Source: JAYVJM01 sp043769275 (GTDB lineage: Bacteria; Pseudomonadota; Gammaproteobacteria; Pseudomonadales; UBA7239). Taken from it: a DNA stretch of 15,070 nucleotides. The first letter of the stretch is position 1. The number at the start of each line of letters is the position of its first letter. The stretch is from contig JAYVJM010000074.1 of NCBI GenBank assembly GCA_043769275.1, positions 1 to 15,070 on the forward strand. Direction: 5' to 3'. A program made the translations under genes and the position numbers. Below, piece after piece: positions 7,045-14,452 of this stretch. The notes under the pieces were generated by a model. The model did no database searches, was not told the origin of the DNA, and saw only the letters and a program-made list of their open reading frames with translations.

Positions 7045-8399
7045 AATGCGAGAATGCCTGAAAGGCTTTGTATCAGCGGCGGGTTATCCCAGTTACGCAA
7101 AAAACGATGCTTATCTCGGGCAAGCATGGCTTGATTGGATGCTATTTTTGCGCCATCAAAATCAATCAAAAAAACCTTCTCGCCCGTAGAGATCAAATTG
7201 CTTGCCTTCATGTCCCCGTGAAGGATTCTGCTGTTGGCCAATCCTTGAAAAAGCGACGCAATCGCGGCTAATTCATGGGGTGTAGGTTCGCGTTTTTCCC
7301 AGCACGACAATAAATCGTCGCCCTCAACGTACGCACTAACAAACCAAGCGGCGCTAACAAAAGAACCGCAACGCTGCTCCACCAAAGCCACTGGTGCGGC
7401 GACATCAATGCCCACGTGCATCAACCCATGCGAAAAACACCACGAACGCGCAGCGCGCGAGCGGCGAAATAAACGCCGCACTTTACGCAGGGCATCTTTG
7501 TCGCGGTAATATTTTACCACAAGTGGCCTGTCGTCTACCGTCATCACGCCCACAGTCGCTGAATTGCCCGCTTTTAAAAGGCGCACATTCTCTTGCAACA
7601 ATAACGGCATTTTTAGCAGCCGCTCAAATGCAGGGGTTAGATAATCACGTCGACACAAGATACGCAAATTGCCGACGCTGACATCAGCAACATCTGTGCA
7701 GTCGCGCATGACTTTTGCCATATAGGCCTGTTGGCGCGCAAAGCCGCGCTCACGCGCCCGTCGCTCAAACAAGCGCGGTGAAACAAAATCAAATTGCGCG
7801 ATTATCTGCGCGCTTGCCCAGCCCCAATCCGCAAAGGGCAACTGCACTAGCAGCAACGCCAAATTGTCCAACATATCGGCACTGCTGTTAATAACTTGGC
7901 AACTGGCTGGATCGAGTGCAACCACCTGGCCTGCGTCCCACAAAAAATTGCCGAGATGCAAATCCTGCTGATAAATACCCTCCCGATAAAATACCGCGAG
8001 CACCACCAGTAACTGTTGCAACAAAGACGCTTTTTCAGCGCCGCTGGCCTGCGCAAAAAGCGTACTCAGCGGCTGTGCGTTTTGCACAAATTCGTACATC
8101 AATACGCTGCCTGTTTGCAGCGTTTTTTCCTGTAATAACGCAGGGGTTTTGATGCCCGTTTTTTTAAGTTGCGCATAACCTTGCCATTCTTTTTTTGCCG
8201 AACACGGTTCAAAAAACAATTTGACGAGCACCGTTTCGCCAGCATATGTAGCGCGCATAACCAAACGTTTGCCAGGCAACAGGCGCAATACGCTGTCGCA
8301 CTGCAAAAACTCTCCGCCAGGCAGTGAAAGCAAGAAGCTACTCGGTATTGCACGCTGCAATTTCTGTAACTCACTTACGCTGATAACGCGCAAGTTCAT
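7041..8399 (-). CDS. Tandem-domain lipopolysaccharide-kinase-like protein (Kdo/WaaP/InaA type)
   Basis: 452 residues with two small-molecule-kinase-like domains in one chain. The first half has a putative ATP-binding Lys60 (VLVKLFF), Glu71, a catalytic loop QQDLHLGN (Asp146, Asn151) and a metal-binding Asp163 in ALDPAS. The second half has Lys296 (LVVKYY), catalytic loop HGDMKASN (Asp396, Asn401) and LIDFDG (Asp413). Both therefore look catalytically competent. LPS kinases of this group phosphorylate core heptose or Kdo; the substrate here is inferred only. The ATG at 8399 overlaps the regulator's stop as ATGA, which fixes the start over a longer frame (to 8456) that would lie inside the regulator gene. 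There is no signal peptide or membrane segment, so it is likely cytoplasmic. Confidence 0.85.
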   Translation of the reverse strand: MNLRVISVSELQKLQRAIPSSFLLSLPGGEFLQCDSVLRLLPGKRLVMRATYAGETVLVKLFFEPCSAKKEWQGYAQLKKTGIKTPALLQEKTLQTGSVLMYEFVQNAQPLSTLFAQASGAEKASLLQQLLVVLAVFYREGIYQQDLHLGNFLWDAGQVVALDPASCQVINSSADMLDNLALLLVQLPFADWGWASAQIIAQFDFVSPRLFERRARERGFARQQAYMAKVMRDCTDVADVSVGNLRILCRRDYLTPAFERLLKMPLLLQENVRLLKAGNSATVGVMTVDDRPLVVKYYRDKDALRKVRRLFRRSRAARSWCFSHGLMHVGIDVAAPVALVEQRCGSFVSAAWFVSAYVEGDDLLSCWEKREPTPHELAAIASLFQGLANSRILHGDMKASNLISTGEKVFLIDFDGAKIASNQAMLARDKHRFLRNWDNPPLIQSLSGILAL

Positions 8400-9790
8400 G
8401 ATTGCTTTTTTCCGCCGCGTGGACGTGGAATATCCAGTTTTTGGCGCCGCTCCCACAGGTTTTTACGGCTAATGCCCAAACGCTGCGCCAGATCAGTTTC
8501 ACTTAAGCCGGCCTGATGTTCCAAGACAAAACGCACAAAATAATCATCCAGCGAACTTTCTTTTGCCGCTGGATTTTTATTGGATGCGGTGGCGGATTGC
8601 GTCTGCGAGCTTTCCGCTGACAAGCTCGTGTGCGCAGCAGGATGCAAATCCAAATGACCCGCATCGAGCTCACCGTTTGCGTCACACAAAATTACCGCGC
8701 GCTGGATCACGTTGTCTAATTCGCGCACGTTGCCAGGCCACGGATACTGTTCAACAGCTTGCTTGGCAGCCGTGGACAGGCGCAGCGTCGGCTTGCCCAT
8801 TTTTTGACAGTAACGCGCCAACAGTTGCTGTGCGATCAACAGAATATCATCCCCGCGCTCGCGTAAAGGCGGCAGGTTCAACTGCACGACGTTGATACGA
8901 AAAAACAGGTCTTCTCGAAAACGGTGCTCGTCGCACATTTGCCGTAAATCGCGGTGTGTCGCAGCCAACAGGCGCACATCCACTTTACGCGGCGTGACGG
9001 AGCCGATGGCGCGCACTTCACCCTCCTGCAATACACGCAACAAACGCGCTTGCGCTTCCAGTGGCAGCTCGCCAATTTCATCGAGAAACAATGTACCGCC
9101 ATCGGCGGCGGCAATCAGCCCTTCACGCGCTTGGTCGGCACCGGTAAATGCGCCTTTCTGGTGACCAAACAGCTCCGCTTCAATTAAGTTTTCGGGAATG
9201 GCTGCGCAATTGACTGAAATCATGGCGCGCATGGCGCGAGGGCTGTGGCTGTGCAACGCGCTTGCTATCAGCTCTTTGCCGGTGCCGGTTTCGCCCCAGA
9301 TCAACACTGAGGCATCCGTGGGGGCGACTTTGCGCAATTTGCCGTACAACGCACGCATCGGCGCACTCTCACCAATCATGCCGGAAAACCCTTCATCGCC
9401 CGTGCCAGCCGGCTCTTGTGCTTGTTTTTTGCAGGTCACCGCCGCACGCTGACCCAATACACGGCGCACCGTATTGAGCATTTCCTCGTGGTCAAAGGGT
9501 TTGGCAATGTAGTCCACCGCGCCTTGTTTCATGGCATCCACCGCTGAACGCATGCTGGCGTAACTGGTCATAATCATCACCGGCGTGTCGCCGCTTTGGG
9601 TGAGCAGCTCGGTGCCTGGCGCATCCGGCAAACGCAAATCGCTAATGACTAAATCAAAACTGGCAGGGTTTAACGCCAGCGCCTCGCCCACACTGCCCGC
9701 CTCCGCCACCTCAAATTGCTGACGCAGCAACACCTTTTTTAGTGCGCTGCGGATAATTTCTTCGTCTTCGACTATCAGGATGCGGCTCAT
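8396..9790 (-). CDS. Sigma-54-dependent response regulator (NtrC/DctD type)
   Basis: 464 residues, three domains. The receiver domain (1-115) has the acidic pair Asp9/Glu10, phospho-acceptor Asp51 (SDLRLPDAPG), Thr75 and Lys97. The AAA+ domain (about 137-365) has Walker A GETGTGKE (166-173), GAFTGA (213-218, the loop that contacts sigma-54), Walker B GGTLFLDEIGE (231-241) and FREDLFFR near 291. A Fis-type helix-turn-helix (ETDLAQRLGISRKNLWERRQKL) ends the protein. All hallmarks of an active enhancer-binding protein are present. No histidine kinase gene is in the window. The ATG at 9790 overlaps the prmA stop as ATGA, so this start is preferred over one 18 bases upstream. Its operon position suggests it may govern the kinase and glycosyltransferase genes behind it or their partners elsewhere, but no target is proven. 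Confidence 0.94.
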   Translation of the reverse strand: MSRILIVEDEEIIRSALKKVLLRQQFEVAEAGSVGEALALNPASFDLVISDLRLPDAPGTELLTQSGDTPVMIMTSYASMRSAVDAMKQGAVDYIAKPFDHEEMLNTVRRVLGQRAAVTCKKQAQEPAGTGDEGFSGMIGESAPMRALYGKLRKVAPTDASVLIWGETGTGKELIASALHSHSPRAMRAMISVNCAAIPENLIEAELFGHQKGAFTGADQAREGLIAAADGGTLFLDEIGELPLEAQARLLRVLQEGEVRAIGSVTPRKVDVRLLAATHRDLRQMCDEHRFREDLFFRINVVQLNLPPLRERGDDILLIAQQLLARYCQKMGKPTLRLSTAAKQAVEQYPWPGNVRELDNVIQRAVILCDANGELDAGHLDLHPAAHTSLSAESSQTQSATASNKNPAAKESSLDDYFVRFVLEHQAGLSETDLAQRLGISRKNLWERRQKLDIPRPRGGKKQS

Positions 9791-10743
9791 GGTGGGCGCG
9801 TATGGCAAGCGTGCTCGCTAGTGTTACCGGCACTCGCCTTGCCCGCAAGTGCAGAGACACCACGGCGATGCCCAACCAGCCGCACCCAATCTTCACGTAC
9901 AGCCGGCTCTTCAAATTCGAATAACGCGTGATAGGCATCCATCACGCTTTGCGCCTGCGTTTGCAAAATGCCCGACAAAACCAGCGTGCCGCCGGCTTTC
10001 ACCAACGGCGCAATCACCGGTGCCAACGTCGCTAAAGGACCGGCCAAAATATTGGCGATCACAATATCAGCCTGCTCTTGTATTTCTTGCCCTTGCGTCG
10101 CCACTAGCTGCATACGCAAACGTGCCGCGCATGCATTTTGCTCGGCGTTTTGTTCGGTGGCTTGCAATGCTTGCGGATCATTATCCAGCGCCAATGCGCT
10201 ACGCGCTCCCAACAGCAGTGCGGCAATCGCCAATACGCCCGAGCCGCAGCCGTAATCAATGAGGGTTTTATCGTTAAGCGTTTGTCCGTCCAGCCACTCT
10301 AGGCACAATGCCGTCGTGGCGTGTGTGCCGGTGCCAAAAGCCAGCCCTGGATCAAGATGCAGCATTACGCCATCAAACGTGGCTTCGATATGGCTGGGGA
10401 CAATCCATAAGCGCGCACCAAATTGCATGGGCTGGAAATGCGCTATCCAGCTACGTTCCCACTGCTGTTCTGGCAAACGCTCAAATGTCACCGCAGGTGC
10501 TTCTTCGTCGCCAAACCACGCGATCCACTGCGCGCGCAGTGTTTCTTCCTCCGCATCGGCATGAAACAATCCCAGCAATTGCACGGCTTCCCACAGCGCC
10601 ATTTCACCCGGAGCCGGTTCAAACAAAGGCTGATCGGCGGCATCTTGGTACGTGACGGACAGCGCACCCAAGGTCAACAAAACCTCCTCATACAGATCGG
10701 CCTGTGCTTTGGGTACGCTAACCAGCAGTTGTAACCAGTGCAT
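9787..10743 (-). CDS. prmA: Ribosomal protein L11 methyltransferase PrmA
   Basis: 318 residues. PrmA trimethylates lysines and the N-terminus of ribosomal protein L11 using S-adenosylmethionine, in the cytoplasm. The N-terminal L11-recognition domain starts MHWLQLLVSVPKAQADLYEE. The catalytic domain carries LDPGLAFGTGTHATTALCL, the SAM-binding DYGCGSGVLAIAALLLGA, and IVIANILAGPL. The protein is about 25 residues longer than the E. coli enzyme (293). The surplus is a C-terminal tail after VRLVGHRR that does not look like the family and runs into the start of the next gene. The ATG at 10743 has AGGAGA 5 bases upstream. It follows the rubredoxin reductase gene by 33 bases. Confidence 0.95.
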   Translation of the reverse strand: MHWLQLLVSVPKAQADLYEEVLLTLGALSVTYQDAADQPLFEPAPGEMALWEAVQLLGLFHADAEEETLRAQWIAWFGDEEAPAVTFERLPEQQWERSWIAHFQPMQFGARLWIVPSHIEATFDGVMLHLDPGLAFGTGTHATTALCLEWLDGQTLNDKTLIDYGCGSGVLAIAALLLGARSALALDNDPQALQATEQNAEQNACAARLRMQLVATQGQEIQEQADIVIANILAGPLATLAPVIAPLVKAGGTLVLSGILQTQAQSVMDAYHALFEFEEPAVREDWVRLVGHRRGVSALAGKASAGNTSEHACHTRPP

Positions 10744-10776
10744 GGTCTCTCCTACGGGCGGCTGAAGGCGCAGCAC

Positions 10777-11934
10777 CTACACAATCAAAGAGGGCAACTC
10801 TTTCGCCAACTTCATTTTTTCTTCCACGTGCCTGCCGGTTAACGCGAAACCCAGCAAGTCGCCGCCACTGTTGCGAAACAGGGCGCGAACATGGTCGCCA
10901 TCCACTTCCACTAGCCACTCGCCTTCAGCGCCGCGCAAAGGTGGAGCCACCTGTATCGGGCAAACCGGCACTTTCACACCCACGGGCATCGGGCCATACG
11001 CCACTGGCGTTGGATCGCCCGCCAGCGTTTTGGCCAAAGCGCGCGCGCAAGCCATCAACGGCATCACAAAATACAGCACATGGCCTTCAACCTCTGCGCA
11101 ATCGCCAAAGGCATACACATTCGGCGCAGAGGTTTCCAGTAGGCGATTCACCACAATACCGCGATTAACCGCAATGCCAGATGTGCGTGCTTTGGCGATG
11201 CGCGGGCGCACACCAATGGCAGACAAAGCGATGTCGGCCTCAATTTTTTGGCCGCTGGCCAGTGTGGCAATGATGCCATCGCCTTTCAGATTAACCGTGT
11301 CGACCACTGTGCCAAAGTGATAATTGATGTCTAGCTCGCGCTCTAAGGCCTTACGCACAGCATGCGAAGCCTGCGGCGGCAGGAGCGAAGCCAAGGGGCC
11401 GCCCAACGGATCGACCGCCACCAACTCATAGCCGCCGTTGCCCAGATCGTTCGCGTATTCGCTGCCGATCAAACCCGCGCCGATAATCAGCACTTTCTTT
11501 TTGCCTTCCAACACCGTGCGAAACTTGGCGTAATCCACCAAGCTATTAACGGTGTATACCCGCGACAAGCCATCGCCTTTCAGCGGCACTTGTATGCACT
11601 CAGCGCCCCACGCAATCACCAATTTGCTGTACGGGATTCTCTCCTCGCCCAGCACCACTTCCTGATTAACCGTATCAATACCGGTGACGTTAACAAACGT
11701 GCGTATGGAGGCTTTCAATTGCTCGGCCATCGCGCCAGCATCGGCCATCGCCAGTTCATCAGCTTGTTTGTTTTTGGTAAAGCCGGTGGAAATCATGGGC
11801 TTGGAATAACTGCGACCATCATCCGCCGTTAAAAACAGCAGGGGCGTAGCTTGGTCGTATTTACGGAATTCTTTACCCAAGGTATAGCCGGAAAGGCCGG
11901 TGCCGATAACCACAATAGGGTGAGCTGCATTCAT
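10777..11934 (-). CDS. rubB: Rubredoxin-NAD(+) reductase (FAD-dependent pyridine nucleotide-disulphide-type oxidoreductase)
   Basis: 385 residues, matching Pseudomonas RubB/AlkT in length. The enzyme passes electrons from NADH through FAD to rubredoxin, which serves alkane hydroxylases or oxidative-stress reductases. Visible are the FAD-binding GTGLSG (11-16), the NADH-binding IGAGLIGSEYANDL (151-164) and the second FAD motif NVYAFGDCAE (272-281). A C-terminal domain of about 65 residues, typical of the rubredoxin reductases, follows. No redox-active CxxxxC disulphide is present, as expected for this class. The ATG at 11934 is preceded by AGAGAA and gives the normal N-terminus; the frame continues upstream past it but without family resemblance. 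No rubredoxin gene is in the window. It is the first gene of the five-gene set and divergent from hemB. Confidence 0.9.
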   Translation of the reverse strand: MNAAHPIVVIGTGLSGYTLGKEFRKYDQATPLLFLTADDGRSYSKPMISTGFTKNKQADELAMADAGAMAEQLKASIRTFVNVTGIDTVNQEVVLGEERIPYSKLVIAWGAECIQVPLKGDGLSRVYTVNSLVDYAKFRTVLEGKKKVLIIGAGLIGSEYANDLGNGGYELVAVDPLGGPLASLLPPQASHAVRKALERELDINYHFGTVVDTVNLKGDGIIATLASGQKIEADIALSAIGVRPRIAKARTSGIAVNRGIVVNRLLETSAPNVYAFGDCAEVEGHVLYFVMPLMACARALAKTLAGDPTPVAYGPMPVGVKVPVCPIQVAPPLRGAEGEWLVEVDGDHVRALFRNSGGDLLGFALTGRHVEEKMKLAKELPSLIV

Positions 11935-12148
11935 AAAACATTCTCTGATTATTCGATCAGCCAACAGGCCGTCTAAAGGAATTGTGGGGTTAGAAATTGC
12001 GCAGGCGGCGATTTTACACGCTTTTCCAAACCGTGCGCAGGCGGAATTTTTCTGGCTAAAGCGCAGTCTTTGGCAGCCGGCATCGCTTGCTCGCCACACC
12101 CAAACACGGCGACACTGCTTTTCTGCTTCTTCCAACGAGAAAATATCC
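11935..12148. promoter_or_regulatory. Divergent promoter region, rubB / hemB, with two direct repeats
   Basis: A 214-bp region must drive both hemB (+) and the rubB-led operon (-). The 10-mer GCGCAGGCGG occurs twice in direct orientation at 11999-12008 and 12035-12044, 36 bp apart, each followed within a few bases by a run of T. This layout could be a pair of regulator sites. On the - strand TTTAGA and AATAAT with an 18-bp spacer (11948-11977) resemble a sigma-70 promoter, but they lie very close to the rubB start. No clear hemB promoter was found. Confidence 0.4.
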
Positions 12149-13168
12149 ATGAACTTCACGACTGCTCGCGGCACCTACCCTCACACGCGCCTGCGCCGCT
12201 TGCGCACCACCAAAGGCGTGCGCCACTTGGTGCGCGAAACACGCCTGTGCGCCGCCGATTTGATCGCGCCACTTTTTGTGTTGGACGGACAAAACCGCCG
12301 CGAGCCTGTCGCCTCTATGCCGGGCGTAGAACGCCTATCCATTGACCTTTTACTACAGGAAGCGCAGGCGCTGCACAGCTTGGGCGTGCCCGCTGTGGCA
12401 CTGTTTCCGGTGGTGTCGAACGAATGTAAATCCGACGATGCGCGTGCGGCTTGGAGCCCTGAGGGTTTGGTGCAGCGTGCAATACGCGCCCTTAAAAAAG
12501 CCCTGCCAGACCTATTAGTAATCAGCGATGTCGCGCTTGACCCTTTCACCACCCACGGCCAAGACGGCTTAATGGATGCAAACGCTTACGTTGAAAATGA
12601 CGCAACGGTTTCGGCACTGATTAAACAAGCGCTTTCGCACGCCGAAGCCGGTGCCGACATGGTCGCGCCCTCCGACATGATGGACGGCCGCATCGGTGCC
12701 ATTCGTTTTGCGTTGGAGCAGGCGGGTTTCGTCAACACGTTGATCCTCGCCTATGCCGCCAAATACGCCTCCGCCTATTACGGGCCGTTCCGCGATGCCG
12801 TGAGCTCAAAAAACAATCTGGGCAAAAATGACAAATACAGTTACCAGATGGACCCGGCCAACGCAGACGAGGCGCTGCATGAATGCGCGCTGGATTTAAC
12901 CGAAGGCGCGGACATCATCATGGTAAAACCCGGCATGCCGTATCTAGACATCGTGCGGCGCGTAAAAGAGGAACTCAAAGTGCCGACTTTTGTCTATCAA
13001 GTCAGTGGTGAATACGCCATGCACGTGGCGGCTTTTGAAAAAGGCTGGCTGGTGCGCGAGGCGGTTATTTTAGAGTCTCTGCTGGCGTTCAAGCGCGCTG
13101 GTGCGGATGCCATTTTGACGTATTTTGCCAAGGAGGCGGCCACGTTACTGTTGCCGAAAAAGCCATAA
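12149..13168 (+). CDS. hemB: Delta-aminolevulinic acid dehydratase (porphobilinogen synthase), Mg-type
   Basis: 339 residues. HemB joins two molecules of 5-aminolevulinate into porphobilinogen, the second committed step of haem synthesis, as a cytoplasmic homo-octamer. The Schiff-base lysines are Lys205 (LAYAAKYASAYYGPF) and Lys260 (IIMVKPGMPYLD). Where zinc enzymes have a cysteine triad, this one has Asp127, Asp131 and Asp139 (SDVALDPFTTHGQDG), which marks the zinc-independent class. Glu245, known as the allosteric Mg ligand in the P. aeruginosa enzyme, is at the same number. The ATG at 12149 follows GAGAA and gives the family N-terminus; the frame is open for 55 further codons upstream without resemblance to HemB. 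It is transcribed away from rubB and followed by a likely terminator. Confidence 0.97.
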   Translation: MNFTTARGTYPHTRLRRLRTTKGVRHLVRETRLCAADLIAPLFVLDGQNRREPVASMPGVERLSIDLLLQEAQALHSLGVPAVALFPVVSNECKSDDARAAWSPEGLVQRAIRALKKALPDLLVISDVALDPFTTHGQDGLMDANAYVENDATVSALIKQALSHAEAGADMVAPSDMMDGRIGAIRFALEQAGFVNTLILAYAAKYASAYYGPFRDAVSSKNNLGKNDKYSYQMDPANADEALHECALDLTEGADIIMVKPGMPYLDIVRRVKEELKVPTFVYQVSGEYAMHVAAFEKGWLVREAVILESLLAFKRAGADAILTYFAKEAATLLLPKKP

Positions 13169-13192
13169 GGTTTTTCTGGCAGAACCATTTTT
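13169..13192 (+). terminator. Likely intrinsic terminator of hemB
   Basis: Directly after the hemB stop, GGTTTT and AGAACC can pair (six pairs, one of them T-G) around a 6-nt loop, and ATTTTT follows. The stem is short and not GC-rich, so termination may be partial. Confidence 0.5.
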
Positions 13193-13205
13193 AACCTCAT
13201 TTTGG

Positions 13206-13763
13206 ATGAGCGCGCTTGAACACATTTTTCATCTTTATACAGCCCTGTGGGCTGGCGTGCGTGGCGCAATATCGCCGCACCGACTAGAATTTTTTAAACA
13301 ATATCCCGTTAAAAAATATTTTTTATACATAAAAAAGTATAGCAAAAACGATATTGATCTAATTCTTGACAGGGGAACAGGGATTTTGGCAAGTTACGAT
13401 CCAAAGTCTGGCGATCTTAAGCTTGGATACTATGGCACTACTGAAAATAAGAGAGGAGGTGGAGTCGGCACAGAATTGATTTCCAATGTCATTCTTTATG
13501 TTAACCCCGCTATGATCAAGATTGTTACAGGTGAATTTGCCAAGACAAATTTGCAGGTCTACGACGAATCAGTATCACGAGGATTATCACCAGAAGATGC
13601 GGCTAAAGCGACCCCTTTAGGAAGATCGCTACGCCGTCTTGGTTATGATAATTTTCGTGTTCAGGTATACAAAGACTCATCCAAAGTCATACCGTCTACG
13701 TATTTCACATTCTTTTTACAACACGATACAGCGCACCATAGCGGCAACGCTAACGGGCTTTAG
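13206..13763 (+). CDS. AT-rich orphan ORF, possible acquired toxin-like or acetyltransferase-like domain
   Basis: 185 residues from the ATG at 13206; no recognised family and no good ribosome binding site. The first 25 or so codons are GC-rich like the surroundings, then from about 13283 the DNA turns markedly AT-rich, which suggests foreign origin. The middle reads LDRGTGILASYDPKSGDLKL then GYYGTTENKRGGGVGTELIS, and the end has PLGRSLRRLGYDNFRVQVY. The RGGGVGTELI stretch resembles the acetyl-CoA-binding motif A of GNAT proteins, and LGYDNFRVQVY resembles the LGF-type end of that fold. Short orphan domains of this kind also occur as C-terminal modules of polymorphic toxins. Neither idea is proven. 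The start is uncertain because there is no other ATG before residue 100, so the ORF may be a displaced 3' fragment of a larger gene. No membrane segment or signal peptide is seen. Confidence 0.5.
   Translation: MSALEHIFHLYTALWAGVRGAISPHRLEFFKQYPVKKYFLYIKKYSKNDIDLILDRGTGILASYDPKSGDLKLGYYGTTENKRGGGVGTELISNVILYVNPAMIKIVTGEFAKTNLQVYDESVSRGLSPEDAAKATPLGRSLRRLGYDNFRVQVYKDSSKVIPSTYFTFFLQHDTAHHSGNANGL
13240..13254. repeat. Perfect 6-bp-stem hairpin at the start of the orphan ORF
   Basis: CAGCCC and GGGCTG pair perfectly around TGT. It lies shortly before the change from GC-rich to AT-rich DNA, inside the proposed first codons of the orphan ORF. It may be a remnant of a junction or a transcript structure; it also weakens the ATG at 13206 as the true start. 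Confidence 0.4.
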
Positions 13764-14029
13764 TACGATCAATCTGCTGGCCTTTCGTTGAACAAACAGG
13801 GCGTAGCCTTTTTTGTACCCGTCAACCCGGATGAGCCGGTACGCCAGCGGGACTTGAATTCGGCTATCGAAGGCCTCGCGTGGCAATGCTCATACCGTGT
13901 TGCAACCCAAGCCAACACCAGTCTGGCATCACACGGTTCGTCGATTGATGGGGTGACCTTGGCCAGTGGCGGCCTCGCCATTTCTGGCACTAGAGAAACG
14001 CGCCGCGTGGTGCGCAGCCGTTGGTTGAG
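13764..14029. other. 266-bp stretch without a recognised gene
   Basis: It lies between the orphan ORF and the 3' end of the toxin gene. An 81-codon frame from a TTG at 13788 to 14033 (+) and a 73-codon frame at 13769-13990 (-) are open, but neither has a ribosome binding site or a family I recognise. The + frame runs 4 bases into the toxin's stop. It returns to the higher GC of the chromosome. It may be a decayed gene. Confidence 0.4.
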
Positions 14030-14452
14030 CTAACTCTCGAAAAAATGATGCACGTTGGCCGTCGTCCAAGTGGCAATGCCAACGCCGAAGAAATCTGCAT
14101 CTTCAGTCCATATGGAACAATCGAGCGCCAACGCTGCGGCCAAAATTGGCCAGTCCTGTTCATCACGCATTTTAAGGCGACGCCGCGCTTGCGCTTCGAA
14201 GACATCCAGCCATTCGCTTTCGACGATCTGAACAATCCGGCTAAGCGTGTCAAGTACACTCAATGCCGATTCGACGGGAATGTTGCGCTTTAGCAGCAGT
14301 GTTGGCAGATATTTGCGCGCATCTTCAAAACAAACAGCTGGCGCGAAGAAATGGACGTGGTCGGCATACGTCATCACCAGCGTTCGCACTTTCTGACCTA
14401 GCACCGCCCTGATAAGAATATTGGCATCCAGCACCAGTGCCTTGCGGCTCAT
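14030..14452 (-). CDS. PIN-domain ribonuclease toxin of a toxin-antitoxin pair (VapC-like)
   Basis: 140 residues. PIN domains are Mg-dependent RNases; VapC-type toxins cut tRNA or rRNA and arrest growth unless bound by their antitoxin. The acidic set is in place: Asp9 (LVLDANILIRAVLG), Glu43 (CFEDARKY), Asp100 (MRDEQDWPILAAALALDC) and Asp118/Asp120 (IWTEDADFF). Its ATG (14452) overlaps the antitoxin stop as ATGA, the usual antitoxin-first coupling. The protein is of normal length and shows no disruption, so it should be active. Confidence 0.88.
   Translation of the reverse strand: MSRKALVLDANILIRAVLGQKVRTLVMTYADHVHFFAPAVCFEDARKYLPTLLLKRNIPVESALSVLDTLSRIVQIVESEWLDVFEAQARRRLKMRDEQDWPILAAALALDCSIWTEDADFFGVGIATWTTANVHHFFES

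Noticed and set aside
11984..12148. N-terminal extension of HemB (55 extra in-frame codons)
   Set aside because: The extension is unlike HemB and the ATG at 12149 gives the normal N-terminus, with residue numbering that matches the P. aeruginosa enzyme.
11935..12174. N-terminal extension of the rubredoxin reductase (80 extra codons)
   Set aside because: It would cross into hemB and adds sequence without family resemblance before the FAD-binding start.
13750..13795. Possible integron attC site (GTTGAAC near 13787 with an upstream CTAAC)
   Set aside because: The two core sites are not complementary in the required way, no inner paired sites are visible and there is no integrase gene.
13788..14033. 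An 81-codon + strand frame between the orphan ORF and the toxin gene
   Set aside because: TTG start, no ribosome binding site, an opposite-strand frame equally open, and no recognisable motif; described only as intergenic.
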